A stretch of 64,000 nucleotides of DNA from G963668655 sp963668655. Lineage in GTDB: Bacteria > Myxococcota_A > SURF-8. The position numbers and the translations under genes were made by a program. The notes beneath the pieces are model-generated. The model ran no database searches. It was not told the origin of the DNA and saw only the letters and a list, made by a program, of their open reading frames with translations. Location: NCBI GenBank assembly GCA_963668655.2, contig CAXXPQ010000004.1, positions 620,001 through 684,000 on the forward strand, in the 5' to 3' direction. Below, in pieces: positions 1-9,019 of the stretch (position 1 is its first letter; every line of letters starts with the position of its first letter).

Positions 1-31
1 CGATCGCTCGGAGAGAAACGGAAGGTGGATC

Positions 32-1072
32 ATGAAGGAAAATATGGGTATTCCGGAGGGATATCGGCCCCTGCTGCGGACTCTGGAGGTGCAGGAGGCC
101 ATCAAACGGATCAAGGATTTCTTTCAGCAGAACCTTGCGGAATCCTTGAACCTGTCACGGGTTTCCGCGCCGCTGTTCGTGCGGGCGGGTTCCGGCGTGA
201 ACGACGATCTGAACGGGGTGGAACGTCCGGTATCCTTTCCCGTGAAGGACGACGGCGACGCCCGGGCCGAGATCGTTCATTCCCTGGCGAAGTGGAAGCG
301 TCTGGCGCTGATGCGGTACGGATTCGCGCAGGGAACGGGGCTGTACACCGATATGAACGCCATTCGTCCGGATGAGACGCTGGACAACCTGCATTCGATT
401 TACGTGGATCAGTGGGACTGGGAGGCCATCATTCGAGAGGACGAACGCGATCTGGAAACGTTGAAGCGCACCGTGAACGCTATCTACAAGGTCATCGCCA
501 AGACCGAATTCCACGTGGCTTCTCTATACGCCCGCATTCGCCCGGTGCTGCCCGAGTCCATCGTTTTCGTGACGGCCGAGGAGCTGTTGCGGCGCTTTCC
601 CGGCCTGGACGCGAAAGAGCGGGAAGATCGCATCTGTCGAGAGCACGGGGCGGTTTTCGTCATCGGGATCGGGGGCGAACTGTCGGATGGGAGTTTGCAC
701 GACGGGCGCGCGCCGGACTACGACGACTGGAGCACCGAGCGTTCCGATGGCGGGTACGGGCTGAACGGCGATATCCTGCTCTGGCATCCGGTGCTGGAGC
801 GCGCCTTCGAGATTTCCAGCATGGGCATCCGGGTCAGTCCCGAGGCGCTGGAAAAGCAGTTGGTGCTTCGCGGCAAGGAAGACTGGAGGGAACGTTCGTT
901 CCACCGGTTGCTGCTGTCGGGCGGCCTGCCCCAGACTATCGGCGGCGGCATCGGGCAGTCGAGACTGTGCATGTTCCTGCTTCGCACGGCGCATATCGGA
1001 GAGGTGGCGGTGGGATTGTGGCCCGAGGCCATGCAGGCGGCCTGCGAGCAAAGGGGCGTGGAACTGCTGTAG
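32..1072 (+). CDS. asnA: Aspartate--ammonia ligase (asparagine synthetase A)
   Basis: Makes asparagine from aspartate, ammonia and ATP (releasing AMP and PPi) in the cytoplasm. The 346-residue product is close to the family length of about 330. It carries the AsnA signatures by eye: the N-terminal VNDDLNGVERPVSF segment (residues ~56-69), LHSIYVDQWDWE in the first half, and GGGIGQSRLCMFLL near the C-terminus. These are nucleotide and aspartate site segments of this class-II aminoacyl-tRNA-synthetase-like fold. A GGAAGGTGG ribosome-binding site lies just before the ATG. The gene stands alone on the plus strand and converges on the hflK-like gene, with about 70 bp between and no clear terminator. 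Confidence 0.96.
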   Translation: MKENMGIPEGYRPLLRTLEVQEAIKRIKDFFQQNLAESLNLSRVSAPLFVRAGSGVNDDLNGVERPVSFPVKDDGDARAEIVHSLAKWKRLALMRYGFAQGTGLYTDMNAIRPDETLDNLHSIYVDQWDWEAIIREDERDLETLKRTVNAIYKVIAKTEFHVASLYARIRPVLPESIVFVTAEELLRRFPGLDAKEREDRICREHGAVFVIGIGGELSDGSLHDGRAPDYDDWSTERSDGGYGLNGDILLWHPVLERAFEISSMGIRVSPEALEKQLVLRGKEDWRERSFHRLLLSGGLPQTIGGGIGQSRLCMFLLRTAHIGEVAVGLWPEAMQAACEQRGVELL

Positions 1073-1141
1073 GCAACCGCTAAAATGGCTATTCGTTCGC
1101 AGCGGAATATGGATTTTTAGAGGTCGCCTGTAGAGCGGATC

Positions 1142-2071
1142 CTATCGGAAGCGCCCGCCCTGGACCTTTTTTTCGGCCTCCGGGTTGGTAATCATCTTCT
1201 TGACTTTCGGAAGAATACTCTCCATGGCCTCCAGGTAGAGGCGTTGGGCGGAGACGGAACGGTTTTTGCGATATTCCTCCAGGTTGGCCAGGAAGCGGTT
1301 CGCGTCCCCTTTGGCCGATTCGACGATCTCGTTGGCGAACGCTTCGCCGGTGCGGATGAGGCGGTTGGCCTCCGCGCGTGCTTCCGGAAGGCGGCGATTG
1401 CTCTCTCCCTCGGCTTCCTTGACCTTCTTGTGCTTGTCTTCCCGGGCCGAGGCGACATCCTTGAAGGATCGCACCACCTTGGGCGGCGGCTCGATATTTT
1501 GAAGCTGTACGGACGTGATTCGGATGCCCAGTCGGTATTCGTCCGATTTGCCCTGAATTTCCTGCTTCAATATGACCTGAAGCTGTTGGCGGCCGGTGGT
1601 GAGAATATCGTCCACCTTGGTTTCCGCGAAACGCAGAATGGCCGAATTCAGGACGATACGCTTCAGGACGACTTCCGGTTTTTCCGTGACGGTCAAAAAA
1701 TCCTTGGCGTCCTTGATATGGTATTGAACTATGATGGCCGCCAGGACCAGGTTTTCGTCTCCGGTCAGGAGGGCTCCGCCGGTGTCGGCGAAGTCGTTGT
1801 TTTTCGTGTCCCGAAAGCGCACGTTCAGTGAACGGATTTCCGTGGTGCGAGGCTGAAGAACGCGTTCGATGGGCCAGGGCCAGCTATAATGAATTCCGGG
1901 CGGAACGTTGTCGTCCACGATCTTTCCGAAACGGATCACCACGCCGCGCTGTTCCGGATTGATGGAATAAATCCCGCTTAAGACGTAGATCAGGACAAGG
2001 AGAACGATCCCGCCGTAGAAAACGGCTTTCCCGTGCTTGAAAACCCTATTGAAATCGAGGTCTTCAGTCAT
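1142..2071 (-). CDS. HflK-like SPFH (band 7) membrane protein
   Basis: A 309-residue SPFH protein, last of three consecutive SPFH genes on this strand. One N-terminal membrane segment (residues ~16-36) precedes a typical HflK opening (PEQRGVVIRFGK, then PPGIHYSWPWPIE). A SPFH domain and a charged coiled-coil-like tail rich in Lys/Glu/Arg/Ala follow. In known systems HflK and HflC form a membrane cage around the FtsH protease; no ftsH lies here. The start is 1 bp after the hflC stop, so the genes are probably co-transcribed and co-translated. Its role as an FtsH modulator is inferred from family membership only. It is a second HflK-type copy, the first being the C-terminal half of the fusion gene upstream. 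Confidence 0.88.
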   Translation of the reverse strand: MTEDLDFNRVFKHGKAVFYGGIVLLVLIYVLSGIYSINPEQRGVVIRFGKIVDDNVPPGIHYSWPWPIERVLQPRTTEIRSLNVRFRDTKNNDFADTGGALLTGDENLVLAAIIVQYHIKDAKDFLTVTEKPEVVLKRIVLNSAILRFAETKVDDILTTGRQQLQVILKQEIQGKSDEYRLGIRITSVQLQNIEPPPKVVRSFKDVASAREDKHKKVKEAEGESNRRLPEARAEANRLIRTGEAFANEIVESAKGDANRFLANLEEYRKNRSVSAQRLYLEAMESILPKVKKMITNPEAEKKVQGGRFR

Positions 2072-2072
2072 T

Positions 2073-2957
2073 TCAACGGACCTCCGGGGGCGTTTCCAGA
2101 TAACGGAAGAGAGGCGACTCGGAAGACAGAATCAACGTGGTCTTATCGTCCAGGAATTTCTGATACGCCTTCAATGTCCGGGTCAGTTTGTAGAAGTTCG
2201 GATCCTTCGAGAAGGCGTCGCCGTAGATGCGGATGGCTTCCGCTTCGCCTTTTCCCCGGACGATCTGGCTGTCCCGGTAGGCGTTGGCCAGCAATTCGCG
2301 CACTTCCTTGTCCGTTTTCGCCCGGATCTTGGCGGCTTCCTCCTCCCCCTCGGCCCGATATTTCTTGGCCATGCGCGCCCGCTCGGCCCGCATGCGGTCG
2401 TAGACCGAGCGCAGGTTCTGAACGGGAAAGCCCAGGCGGCGCAGACGTACGTCCACGATTTCGATGCCGAATTCCTTTTCCGCGGGCCCCTGGCAGGTGG
2501 TCTTCACCTTCCCAAGAATCTGGGGAATCTTCGTATCTCCCTCGACGGTGCTGAGGAACTCGGTCAGATCGTGGGTGCCGATGGCCGCTCCCAGTTCGGA
2601 GCCCACCAGGTCGGACAGTCGGCGCTCGGCGGATTTCATGTCCCGAACCGTCTGGATGAACTTCTTTCCCTCGTTCACCCGCCAGAGGATGTAACTGCCC
2701 ACGACAAGGTTCTTTTTGTCCTTCGTCAGATATTCGCCCAGGTTGGAGTCCAGGCCCTGGAGACGTTTGTCCAGGCGGATAGCGGTCTGAATCGGATCCG
2801 GGATCTTGAGAACCAGCCCGGCTTCGTCGATGACCCGCACCGGCTTTCCCAATAGCGTAATCACCACGATTTCGGTTTCCTGGACGGCGACGAAGGCCGT
2901 CATCAGGATGTAAACCGCCACGACGATTCCGCCCACGATGGCAAGGAATTTCTTCAT
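2073..2957 (-). CDS. hflC: HflC-like SPFH (band 7) membrane protein
   Basis: About 294 residues. The chosen ATG at 2957 overlaps the stop of the upstream fusion gene (ATGA) and puts the membrane helix (FLAIVGGIVVAVYILMTAF) directly at the N-terminus; a longer frame to 3038 would add 27 atypical residues. HflC-type features are the TEIVVITLLGKPVRVIDEAG segment, an SPFH domain to about residue 200, and an ERARMAKKYRAEGEEEAAKI-type charged helix. HflC pairs with HflK to form a periplasm-facing multimer at the inner membrane. Tight coupling to HflK-type genes on both sides supports a complex. It ends in a short LRSVYDR...ETPPEVR tail without further domains. Confidence 0.9.
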   Translation of the reverse strand: MKKFLAIVGGIVVAVYILMTAFVAVQETEIVVITLLGKPVRVIDEAGLVLKIPDPIQTAIRLDKRLQGLDSNLGEYLTKDKKNLVVGSYILWRVNEGKKFIQTVRDMKSAERRLSDLVGSELGAAIGTHDLTEFLSTVEGDTKIPQILGKVKTTCQGPAEKEFGIEIVDVRLRRLGFPVQNLRSVYDRMRAERARMAKKYRAEGEEEAAKIRAKTDKEVRELLANAYRDSQIVRGKGEAEAIRIYGDAFSKDPNFYKLTRTLKAYQKFLDDKTTLILSSESPLFRYLETPPEVR

Positions 2958-4813
2958 TTGAAGTCTTCTCCAAAACGTTTTTTCTTGGTGGTCGTCGCTT
3001 CCGAGGAAAACGGCGTTTTCCCCGGAGAAAACATCCACATCCGATAGCCGCCCTTGTTCACGTCCGGATCGGCGACGATCTTCATCCGGCCCGTCAGACC
3101 CAGTTCGATGGTTTCCAGATACATTCGGTAACCGGTGACGTCGCGGTGGCGTCGATAGGCGTCGGACAGCAGCAGGAAGTTTTGGGCATCGCCTTCGGCC
3201 CGGATTTTCTTTTCCTTTTCGAAGGCTTCGGCATCGGAGAGTTTCGCGGCGCTCTCGGCCCGGGCCTTCGGCAGTTCCGAGTTGCGGTAGGATTTGGCCT
3301 TGTTCAGCAGTTTGGCCCGGTCTTCCCGGGCGGAGAAAACGTCCCGGTAATCGGAAACCACGTCCAGGGGGGGATGGATGTCATGGCAGTGGACGGCCAG
3401 AATCGCCACGCTGAGTTCCAGCTTTTCCGTTTCCTCTTGGAGTCGGTCGCGAATCAGGTTCAGCGTACGAATCCGATGCAGGGTGAGGAGATCGTGGGCG
3501 ATTTCCGTGGCCACCACCTCGCGGATGATGGATTCGGTGACCCCCCGGATGACTTCATCCACCTGGTTGACCTTCAGCAGATGTTGCACGGCGTCCAGAG
3601 GACGGTAATGAATCACCAGGCTGATGTCCAGCAGGGTTTCGTCGCCGGTGAGCACGTTGGATTCCTGGCTGAGTTTTCGGTAGCCTTCCTTGACGTGCCG
3701 TGCTTCCCATAGAAGAGAGGTGATGGATCCGGCCACGTCCGAACTGGTTCGGAATCCGACTTCCACGCGATGCACGCGGTCGGCTTCCACCTTTTGAATG
3801 TTGTCGATGGGCCAGGGCAGGCGGTAGTGAAACCCCGGTTCCAGTTTGGGATCGATGATCTTGCCGAAGCGAAGATGGACACCGGTCTCGTTGGGTTCCA
3901 CCACGGTCATGCCGGTGGCGAGATAAGAAAGAAGCAGAATGCCGAAGATCCCGGTCGCGCTTTTCGGCGTCAGCCAGGCCATGGACGTCAACCAGCGCAG
4001 GGCTTCGCCCGCATCGATGCTGCGGCCGGTCAGGCGTCGGGACATCCAGCCGATGGCGCGGTCGGAAATCAGCGTAACCCACTGGGATAATGGAGTTTTC
4101 TTCAGATGGCTGCGCTGGACGAAACTGACGATGGACGTGATGAACAGTTCCAGGCCCGTTATGGCGATCATCACGGCGATGATGACGGCCACCACCTGAT
4201 CGAGCTTGACGCCCATCATCTGTCCGATCACGGAAAACAGCACCGCCACGGAACTGAACATGTCCATGCGGCTGTGATAGCCGTCGGCCATCAATCCGGG
4301 AGAATCCGTCTCGCTGCCCACCATGATCTTGTAACGACTGATGAAATAGGCGATGGCGATGCTCACCAGTACGCCGACCACCGCCATCCAGGCATTCTGG
4401 ATGAAGATGGCGTCCTGGGCCTGGACATCGCTGAGGATCCGATAGGGAACGTAAAGGATAATCAGCGAGACGAAATACGCCACCAAGGCTTCGATCCAAT
4501 ACCCGGGCGCGTCGGGTCGGGCGTCTTCATCGGCGCCGGATTCTTCCGGATTCTCGGACTCCTTCGCGCTTTGCGTCCGTGTTTCCGCCGATGGGGCTTC
4601 CGCCGTGGAGGCGTTTTCCGACTTCCGTTCCCGCCGCCGGCGCATGATGATGCCGAAGAGGACGGTGATGGAGACGAACAAGTCGGTGGTGGAATGATAG
4701 GCGTCGGCCAGAAGCGCCTGGCTGCCCGTGAACGCGGCCAGAAGGCCTTTGATGGCGATGAGCGTGATATCGGCCGCGATGCCGAAAAACGATGTGCGGA
4801 TGCGTCGGTCCAT
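2954..4813 (-). CDS. Fusion: CDF-type cation transporter domain + HflK-like SPFH domain
   Basis: A 619-residue two-part membrane protein. Residues 1-235 look like a cation diffusion facilitator: several hydrophobic helices, with the metal-site pattern in two of them (DAYHSTTD, D37/H40/D44, and DGYHSRMD, D177/H180/D184). A charged Glu/Arg/Ser loop (~57-103) separates the helices. After a linker, a further helix (~287-303) leads into an HflK-like domain (PNETGVHLRFGKI, then EPGFHYRLPWPIDN) and a coiled-coil-like tail rich in Glu/Lys/Ala. CDF proteins export divalent metals such as Zn2+ or Mn2+; the usual C-terminal cytoplasmic metal-sensing domain appears replaced by the SPFH part. It overlaps hflC by 4 bp and starts 18 bp after the MORN-like gene. 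Transport activity is inferred; the fusion itself is one uninterrupted frame. Confidence 0.85.
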   Translation of the reverse strand: MDRRIRTSFFGIAADITLIAIKGLLAAFTGSQALLADAYHSTTDLFVSITVLFGIIMRRRRERKSENASTAEAPSAETRTQSAKESENPEESGADEDARPDAPGYWIEALVAYFVSLIILYVPYRILSDVQAQDAIFIQNAWMAVVGVLVSIAIAYFISRYKIMVGSETDSPGLMADGYHSRMDMFSSVAVLFSVIGQMMGVKLDQVVAVIIAVMIAITGLELFITSIVSFVQRSHLKKTPLSQWVTLISDRAIGWMSRRLTGRSIDAGEALRWLTSMAWLTPKSATGIFGILLLSYLATGMTVVEPNETGVHLRFGKIIDPKLEPGFHYRLPWPIDNIQKVEADRVHRVEVGFRTSSDVAGSITSLLWEARHVKEGYRKLSQESNVLTGDETLLDISLVIHYRPLDAVQHLLKVNQVDEVIRGVTESIIREVVATEIAHDLLTLHRIRTLNLIRDRLQEETEKLELSVAILAVHCHDIHPPLDVVSDYRDVFSAREDRAKLLNKAKSYRNSELPKARAESAAKLSDAEAFEKEKKIRAEGDAQNFLLLSDAYRRHRDVTGYRMYLETIELGLTGRMKIVADPDVNKGGYRMWMFSPGKTPFSSEATTTKKKRFGEDFK

Positions 4814-4831
4814 TATCGGTCGAACTCCCGA

Positions 4832-5383
4832 TTATTTTTCGTCTTCTTCTTCCTCGGTCTCTTTCTTGGGATCTCCCGTCGCGCCTTCCTTTCCCTGGTT
4901 GACAAGCTGGCCCGCCGGGCCATAGATGGACCAGGAAACGCGGCGTCCGTTTTCATAGATGATTTCGGAAGAGAGAACGCCGCTTTCGTAGTATCCGCGC
5001 CACGGCCCATGGGGCTTGCCGTCTTTGTAACTGCTCAGATTCCGGACGATGCCGTACGCTTCCTTGTTGTTCGGCGTCTTCGGATCGTACCAATACCAAT
5101 TGACGAAGGTTCCGTTCCAGGGGCGTGAGTTTTTCTGCACGCCGCAGCTTTTTTTCTCTCCGGCGGGCGTCAGAGAGCAGAATTCCAGGAAATCGTCGTC
5201 TCCGTCCTTCCATTCCCGGCCCACGGATTTGGGCGTGCCTTCGCGCCAGCGCTCCAATACGTCCATGCGATCCAGATCGATGGAGGCGGACGAGGAGAAG
5301 AACAGCCCATAGATCCCGATTCCCAGGATCGGAAAGAGGGCCAGGACAACGGGGAGCATCCATTTTGTATTGGATCGGTTCAT
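4832..5383 (-). CDS. Membrane-anchored MORN/YwqK-like repeat protein
   Basis: About 183 residues from the ATG at 5383, chosen because it starts a basic N-terminus (MNRSNTK) followed by one membrane helix (WMLPVVLALFPILGIGIYGLFF). The exported part contains short repeats of the MORN/YwqK type: WNGTFVNWYWYD, DGKPHGPWRGYYESG and SEIIYENGRRVSW. It ends in an acidic tail (KKETEEEEDEK). MORN-like repeats of this kind are common in deltaproteobacterial surface or periplasmic proteins of unknown role. It lies 18 bp upstream of the CDF-HflK fusion, so it may belong to that operon. Function not recognised. Confidence 0.7.
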   Translation of the reverse strand: MNRSNTKWMLPVVLALFPILGIGIYGLFFSSSASIDLDRMDVLERWREGTPKSVGREWKDGDDDFLEFCSLTPAGEKKSCGVQKNSRPWNGTFVNWYWYDPKTPNNKEAYGIVRNLSSYKDGKPHGPWRGYYESGVLSSEIIYENGRRVSWSIYGPAGQLVNQGKEGATGDPKKETEEEEDEK

Positions 5384-5530
5384 GGGACTCGCATTGAAAA
5401 ACGGGTGACTCCGGGCTCGAAAATGCGCCTCACGGTAACACTCTCCGGGATTTCCGTCAATAGAAGGGGCAAGCTTCCGGTCGATTTCCATTCGTAGGCG
5501 AATGCGATGCGAAAATCGTCGGGCGGATTT

Positions 5531-6736
5531 CTAACGGGATTCCTTATTTTCGATTCTGTCGCAGACGTGTTCCGCGAAGGAAAGCCCGCAGGTGAAGGCC
5601 GGGCTGACGGCGTTCAGGACGTGCAGGCTGTTTTCGTCGCCCTCCAGAAGAAAGTCCATCACCAGCGACCGTTTTCGGGTGTGGATCAATTGCGCCCGGA
5701 TGCCGGGTTTTCCCCATTTTCGGTAGCTTGCCGGATCGACATCCACGGCCAGCAACGAGGCTTGCGAAGCCAGGTAAGTCCTTGAATATTTACGTATTTC
5801 CTCCATGGCCAACGAACGGAAATCGAAATCCGCGCGCAGGAAAAGTCCGGCCTGCCGGAAGAGGATCTCCGCCATCTCGGCCGGACAGAAGTTTTCCACG
5901 CCGTCGTACTGCTCGCGCCAGAAGGCGGGCATGGCCGTGGGGCCGATTTTCGCCCGGCCGTCCACCGTGACCGTGTAATGGGTGCCCAGAAAGGGGTTGC
6001 GCAGGTCCGGAACGGGGTAGATATGGGTGCGGAAGGCCCCCGGGGCTTCGCTGGAATACAGATAGACGCCCTTGAAGGGCAGAATCCGGTATTCCCGACC
6101 GAAATCGAAGTCCTGGGCGATGCGATCGGCGTACAAACCCGCGGTATTGATGAGGAATCCGGCCTCGAAGTGTCCCCGGCTCGTGAGAATGCGGTTGCCC
6201 TGGAGCCTTTTCCGGTAGGCGGTGTCGCATTGGACGGTTACGCCTTCCGCCACGGCGTCTTCCTTCATGCGGCGGACGACCTCCAGCGGATCCACCGAAG
6301 ACGTGGTGGGCGACCAGAGCGCCCGCCGGTGGGTGCGGACGCGGGGCTCGATTTCCTTCGCCTCCCCTTCGTCGATCTCCCGGATCTCGATGCCGTTGGC
6401 CTTGCCGCGCTTCAGCAGTTCGTCCAGGGCGGGGAACTGGCTTTCGTCCCGCACGGCCACGATCTTTCCGCAACGGTTGATGCGCAGGCCGCGTTCCAGG
6501 CAGTATTCCGTCAGCCGGCGGTTGCCTTCTTTCGTGAAACGCGCTTTCAGGCTGTCGGCGGTGTAATAGAACCCCGCGTGCAGCACGCCGCTGTTGCGTC
6601 CGCTGGCGTGCGCGCCCACATCCAGTTCCTTCTCGATCAGCGTCACCGATTGATCCGGGTGTCTCCGCCGAAGTTCCCGTGCGATGCAGAGGCCGACGAC
6701 GCCGCCTCCGACAATGAGAAAATCCGAAGTTTGCAT
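5531..6736 (-). CDS. lhgO: L-2-hydroxyglutarate oxidase / FAD-dependent DAO-family oxidoreductase
   Basis: 401 residues of the DAO fold. The N-terminal FAD-binding motif IVGGGVVGLCIARELRRRHP (residues ~8-27) is followed by the LhgO signature HASGRNSGVLHAGFYY. Further family blocks are FLINTAGLYADRIAQ in the middle and GKPGIRAQL near the C-terminus. The enzyme oxidises L-2-hydroxyglutarate to 2-oxoglutarate, feeding electrons to the respiratory chain in E. coli. Here it follows the carbamoyltransferase by 31 bp on the same strand, so it may be read from the same transcript, although no functional link is known. A close alternative is another 2-hydroxyacid or glycine oxidase of the same family. 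Confidence 0.9.
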   Translation of the reverse strand: MQTSDFLIVGGGVVGLCIARELRRRHPDQSVTLIEKELDVGAHASGRNSGVLHAGFYYTADSLKARFTKEGNRRLTEYCLERGLRINRCGKIVAVRDESQFPALDELLKRGKANGIEIREIDEGEAKEIEPRVRTHRRALWSPTTSSVDPLEVVRRMKEDAVAEGVTVQCDTAYRKRLQGNRILTSRGHFEAGFLINTAGLYADRIAQDFDFGREYRILPFKGVYLYSSEAPGAFRTHIYPVPDLRNPFLGTHYTVTVDGRAKIGPTAMPAFWREQYDGVENFCPAEMAEILFRQAGLFLRADFDFRSLAMEEIRKYSRTYLASQASLLAVDVDPASYRKWGKPGIRAQLIHTRKRSLVMDFLLEGDENSLHVLNAVSPAFTCGLSFAEHVCDRIENKESR

Positions 6737-6767
6737 GAATGGCCTTTCCGAACGTTTCCGGATCGTT

Positions 6768-8630
6768 TCAGTCCAGTTCGAACTCTTCCCGCCAGTTTCC
6801 CTTGTCCTGCCATTCCGGCTGATCCGCCTTCAGGTAGAGCCGGTTTCCGATGGCCAGGGCGTCCATGTCGGTGCGCATGAAACAGCGATAGGCGTCCTCC
6901 GGCGTGCGCACGATGGGTTCGCCTCGCACGTTGAACGAGGTGTTGACGATGACGCCGCAGCCGGTGCGTTCATCGAACGCACGGATCAGTTTCCAATAGC
7001 GAGGGTTGGTCTCGCGGTTCACGCTTTGCACCCGGGCGGAATAATCCACGTGGGTCACCGCCGGGATGTCGCTGCGGGGAACGTTCAGCCGCTCGATGCC
7101 GAAGAGCGGCTTCGCCCCGTCTGACGGGAGGATTCGGCGCGCGGCCTGCACGTCGGCCACCAGCAGCATGTACGGCGACGGACGGTCCAGGTCGAAGTAT
7201 TCGCTTACCCGCTCTTCCAGCACCGAGGGCGCGAACGGCCGAAAGGACTCGCGGTACTTGATCTTCAGGTTCATCTTGCGCTGCATTTCGGGATTGCGCG
7301 CGTCTCCGATGATCGAACGCGCCCCCAGCGCCCGGGGGCCGAACTCCATGCGCCCCTGGAACCAGCCCACGACTTTGCCGTCCTCCAGCATGCGGGCCAC
7401 CTCGGCGAAGAAGGCTGCGTCCTCGTAACTTTTTCCCACCGCGCCCAGCCGCGAAAGGCGGTCCGCGATGCGGGCGTCGGTGTACGCGGGCCCGAGGTAC
7501 GCGCCTCGCATGCGGTCGCTGCGGTCGTCCGCCGTGCGTTCCATGCCCAGATATTCGTGCCACGTGCCGAGCGCCGCGCCAAGCGCCCCGCCCGCGTCTC
7601 CGGCGGCGGGCTGGATCCAGATGTCGTCGAAGATCCCCGCGCGCAAAAGCTTGCCGTTGGCCACGCAGTTGAGCGCCACGCCTCCGGCCATGACCAGGTG
7701 GCGCGCCCCGGTGCGCTCCCCGGCGTGCGTCGCCATCTTCAGGAGCACGTCCTCGGTCACGCGCTGCACGCTGGCGGCCATGTCCATTTCGTGCTGTGTC
7801 AGCGGACTTTCGGGCTTCCGGCGTGGGTGCTCGAACAGACGGTCGAAGGCCCGTGAGGTCATTTTCAGGCCCGTGGCGTAATCGAAATAGTCCATGTTCA
7901 GGCGGAACGAGCCGTCCTCCTTCACGCGGATGATGTGCTCCCGGATACGGTCTTCATAGCGGGGCTCGCCGTAGGGAGCCAGACCCATGAGCTTGTACTC
8001 GCCGGAGTTGACCTTGAACCCGGTGTGGTAGGTGAAGGCGGAATAAAGCAGTCCCAGCGAGTGGGGAAATTGGATTTCCTTCAGCAGTTCCAGACGGTTG
8101 CCCTGGCCGTGGCCGAGGGTGGTGGTGGCGTATTCCCCCACGCCGTCCACCGTAAGCACGGCGGCTTCCTGAAAGGGAGAGGGATAGAAAGCGCTGGCCG
8201 CGTGGGAGCGATGATGCTCGGGAAAGAGGATTTTCCCCTCGTAACGTCCCCGGTCCACGGCTTCCAGTCCTTCGCGCAGAAGCTTCTTCAAAAAGATTTT
8301 TTCCCGAATCCACACCGGGATGGCCGCCGCGAAGGAGCGCAGGCCCCGGGGGGCGAAGGCGTAGTAGGTTTCCAGAAGACGTTCGAATTTCAGGAAAGGT
8401 TTGTCGTAAAACGCCACGAGCGACAGGTCCGCCAGGGACAGATCGCCCTCTCGCAGGCAGGTGCGCACGGCGTTTTGCGGAAAGGACGGATCGTGCTTCT
8501 TGCGGGTGAAGCGTTCCTCCTGGGCGGCGGCCACGATCTCGCCGTCCTTGAGCAGCACGGCGGCGCTGTCGTGATAATAGGCGGAGATCCCGAGGATGTA
8601 CGCCGGTCCTTTCGATCGGATTGCGCCCAT
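6768..8630 (-). CDS. Carbamoyltransferase (NodU/CmcH/TobZ family)
   Basis: 620 residues from the ATG at 8630, which shares one base with the stop of the SxtJ-like gene. Family enzymes use carbamoyl phosphate and ATP to O-carbamoylate sugars or natural products. The N-terminal Kae1-like domain shows ILGISAYYHDSAAVLL, EERFTRKKHDPSFP, HHRSHAASAFYPSPF (metal-site histidines) and VDGVGEYATTTL, then AGGVALNCVANGKLL and AAGDAGGALGAALG. The C-terminal YrdC-like part has GRMEFGPRALGARSIIGDAR and NTSFNVRGEPIV. The acceptor is unknown. The partners upstream (SxtJ, DUF5989) recur beside such enzymes and suggest a membrane-associated modification of a polysaccharide or secreted glycoconjugate. A longer in-frame start exists upstream but would overlap the neighbour by 200 bp. 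Confidence 0.93.
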   Translation of the reverse strand: MGAIRSKGPAYILGISAYYHDSAAVLLKDGEIVAAAQEERFTRKKHDPSFPQNAVRTCLREGDLSLADLSLVAFYDKPFLKFERLLETYYAFAPRGLRSFAAAIPVWIREKIFLKKLLREGLEAVDRGRYEGKILFPEHHRSHAASAFYPSPFQEAAVLTVDGVGEYATTTLGHGQGNRLELLKEIQFPHSLGLLYSAFTYHTGFKVNSGEYKLMGLAPYGEPRYEDRIREHIIRVKEDGSFRLNMDYFDYATGLKMTSRAFDRLFEHPRRKPESPLTQHEMDMAASVQRVTEDVLLKMATHAGERTGARHLVMAGGVALNCVANGKLLRAGIFDDIWIQPAAGDAGGALGAALGTWHEYLGMERTADDRSDRMRGAYLGPAYTDARIADRLSRLGAVGKSYEDAAFFAEVARMLEDGKVVGWFQGRMEFGPRALGARSIIGDARNPEMQRKMNLKIKYRESFRPFAPSVLEERVSEYFDLDRPSPYMLLVADVQAARRILPSDGAKPLFGIERLNVPRSDIPAVTHVDYSARVQSVNRETNPRYWKLIRAFDERTGCGVIVNTSFNVRGEPIVRTPEDAYRCFMRTDMDALAIGNRLYLKADQPEWQDKGNWREEFELD

Positions 8631-9007
8631 CAGAACTGTCGCTCCCAGGTTTTCGGATCCGGCGTTTCGTCCTTGCGTTCCACCCAGAAGGAGGCGGCCG
8701 GGTTGTCGAACTTCAGGTCCAGGCCGGACGAGCCGAATGCCCGGCGCAGAAGCGAAAGCGGTGTGAGAAAGACGAAAAACAGGACGGAAAGCAGGACGGA
8801 GCCCACCACCCGGCCCAGAATCTCGCCCATCCATCGCCAGGCTTTGTCCAGCGGAATCAGGACTTTGGGAAGGAAGAAGGCGACCGCCAGGAAAACGGCG
8901 GCGGCCACGGCGGCCTCATGCCAGCCCTTCCAGAAGTGGAGGATCAGGCCCACCAGGGCGAACAGCATTCCCAGTTGCCGGGCGTCGGCGACCGAATCGT
9001 TTCGCAT
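8630..9007 (-). CDS. SxtJ-family small membrane protein
   Basis: 125 residues with three hydrophobic stretches: LGMLFALVGLILHFWKG, AAVAAAVFLAVAFFLPKVLIP and a segment around VVGSVLLSVLFFVFLTPLSL. A polar tail ends FWVERKDETPDPKTWERQF. Helix layout and the tail match small SxtJ-type proteins commonly encoded beside NodU/CmcH carbamoyltransferases. The stop overlaps the carbamoyltransferase start by one base (TGATG), indicating translational coupling. The biochemical role of SxtJ is not established; an accessory membrane component for the carbamoyltransferase is an inference. Confidence 0.82.
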   Translation of the reverse strand: MRNDSVADARQLGMLFALVGLILHFWKGWHEAAVAAAVFLAVAFFLPKVLIPLDKAWRWMGEILGRVVGSVLLSVLFFVFLTPLSLLRRAFGSSGLDLKFDNPAASFWVERKDETPDPKTWERQF

Positions 9008-9019
9008 GGTCGTCTCGGT

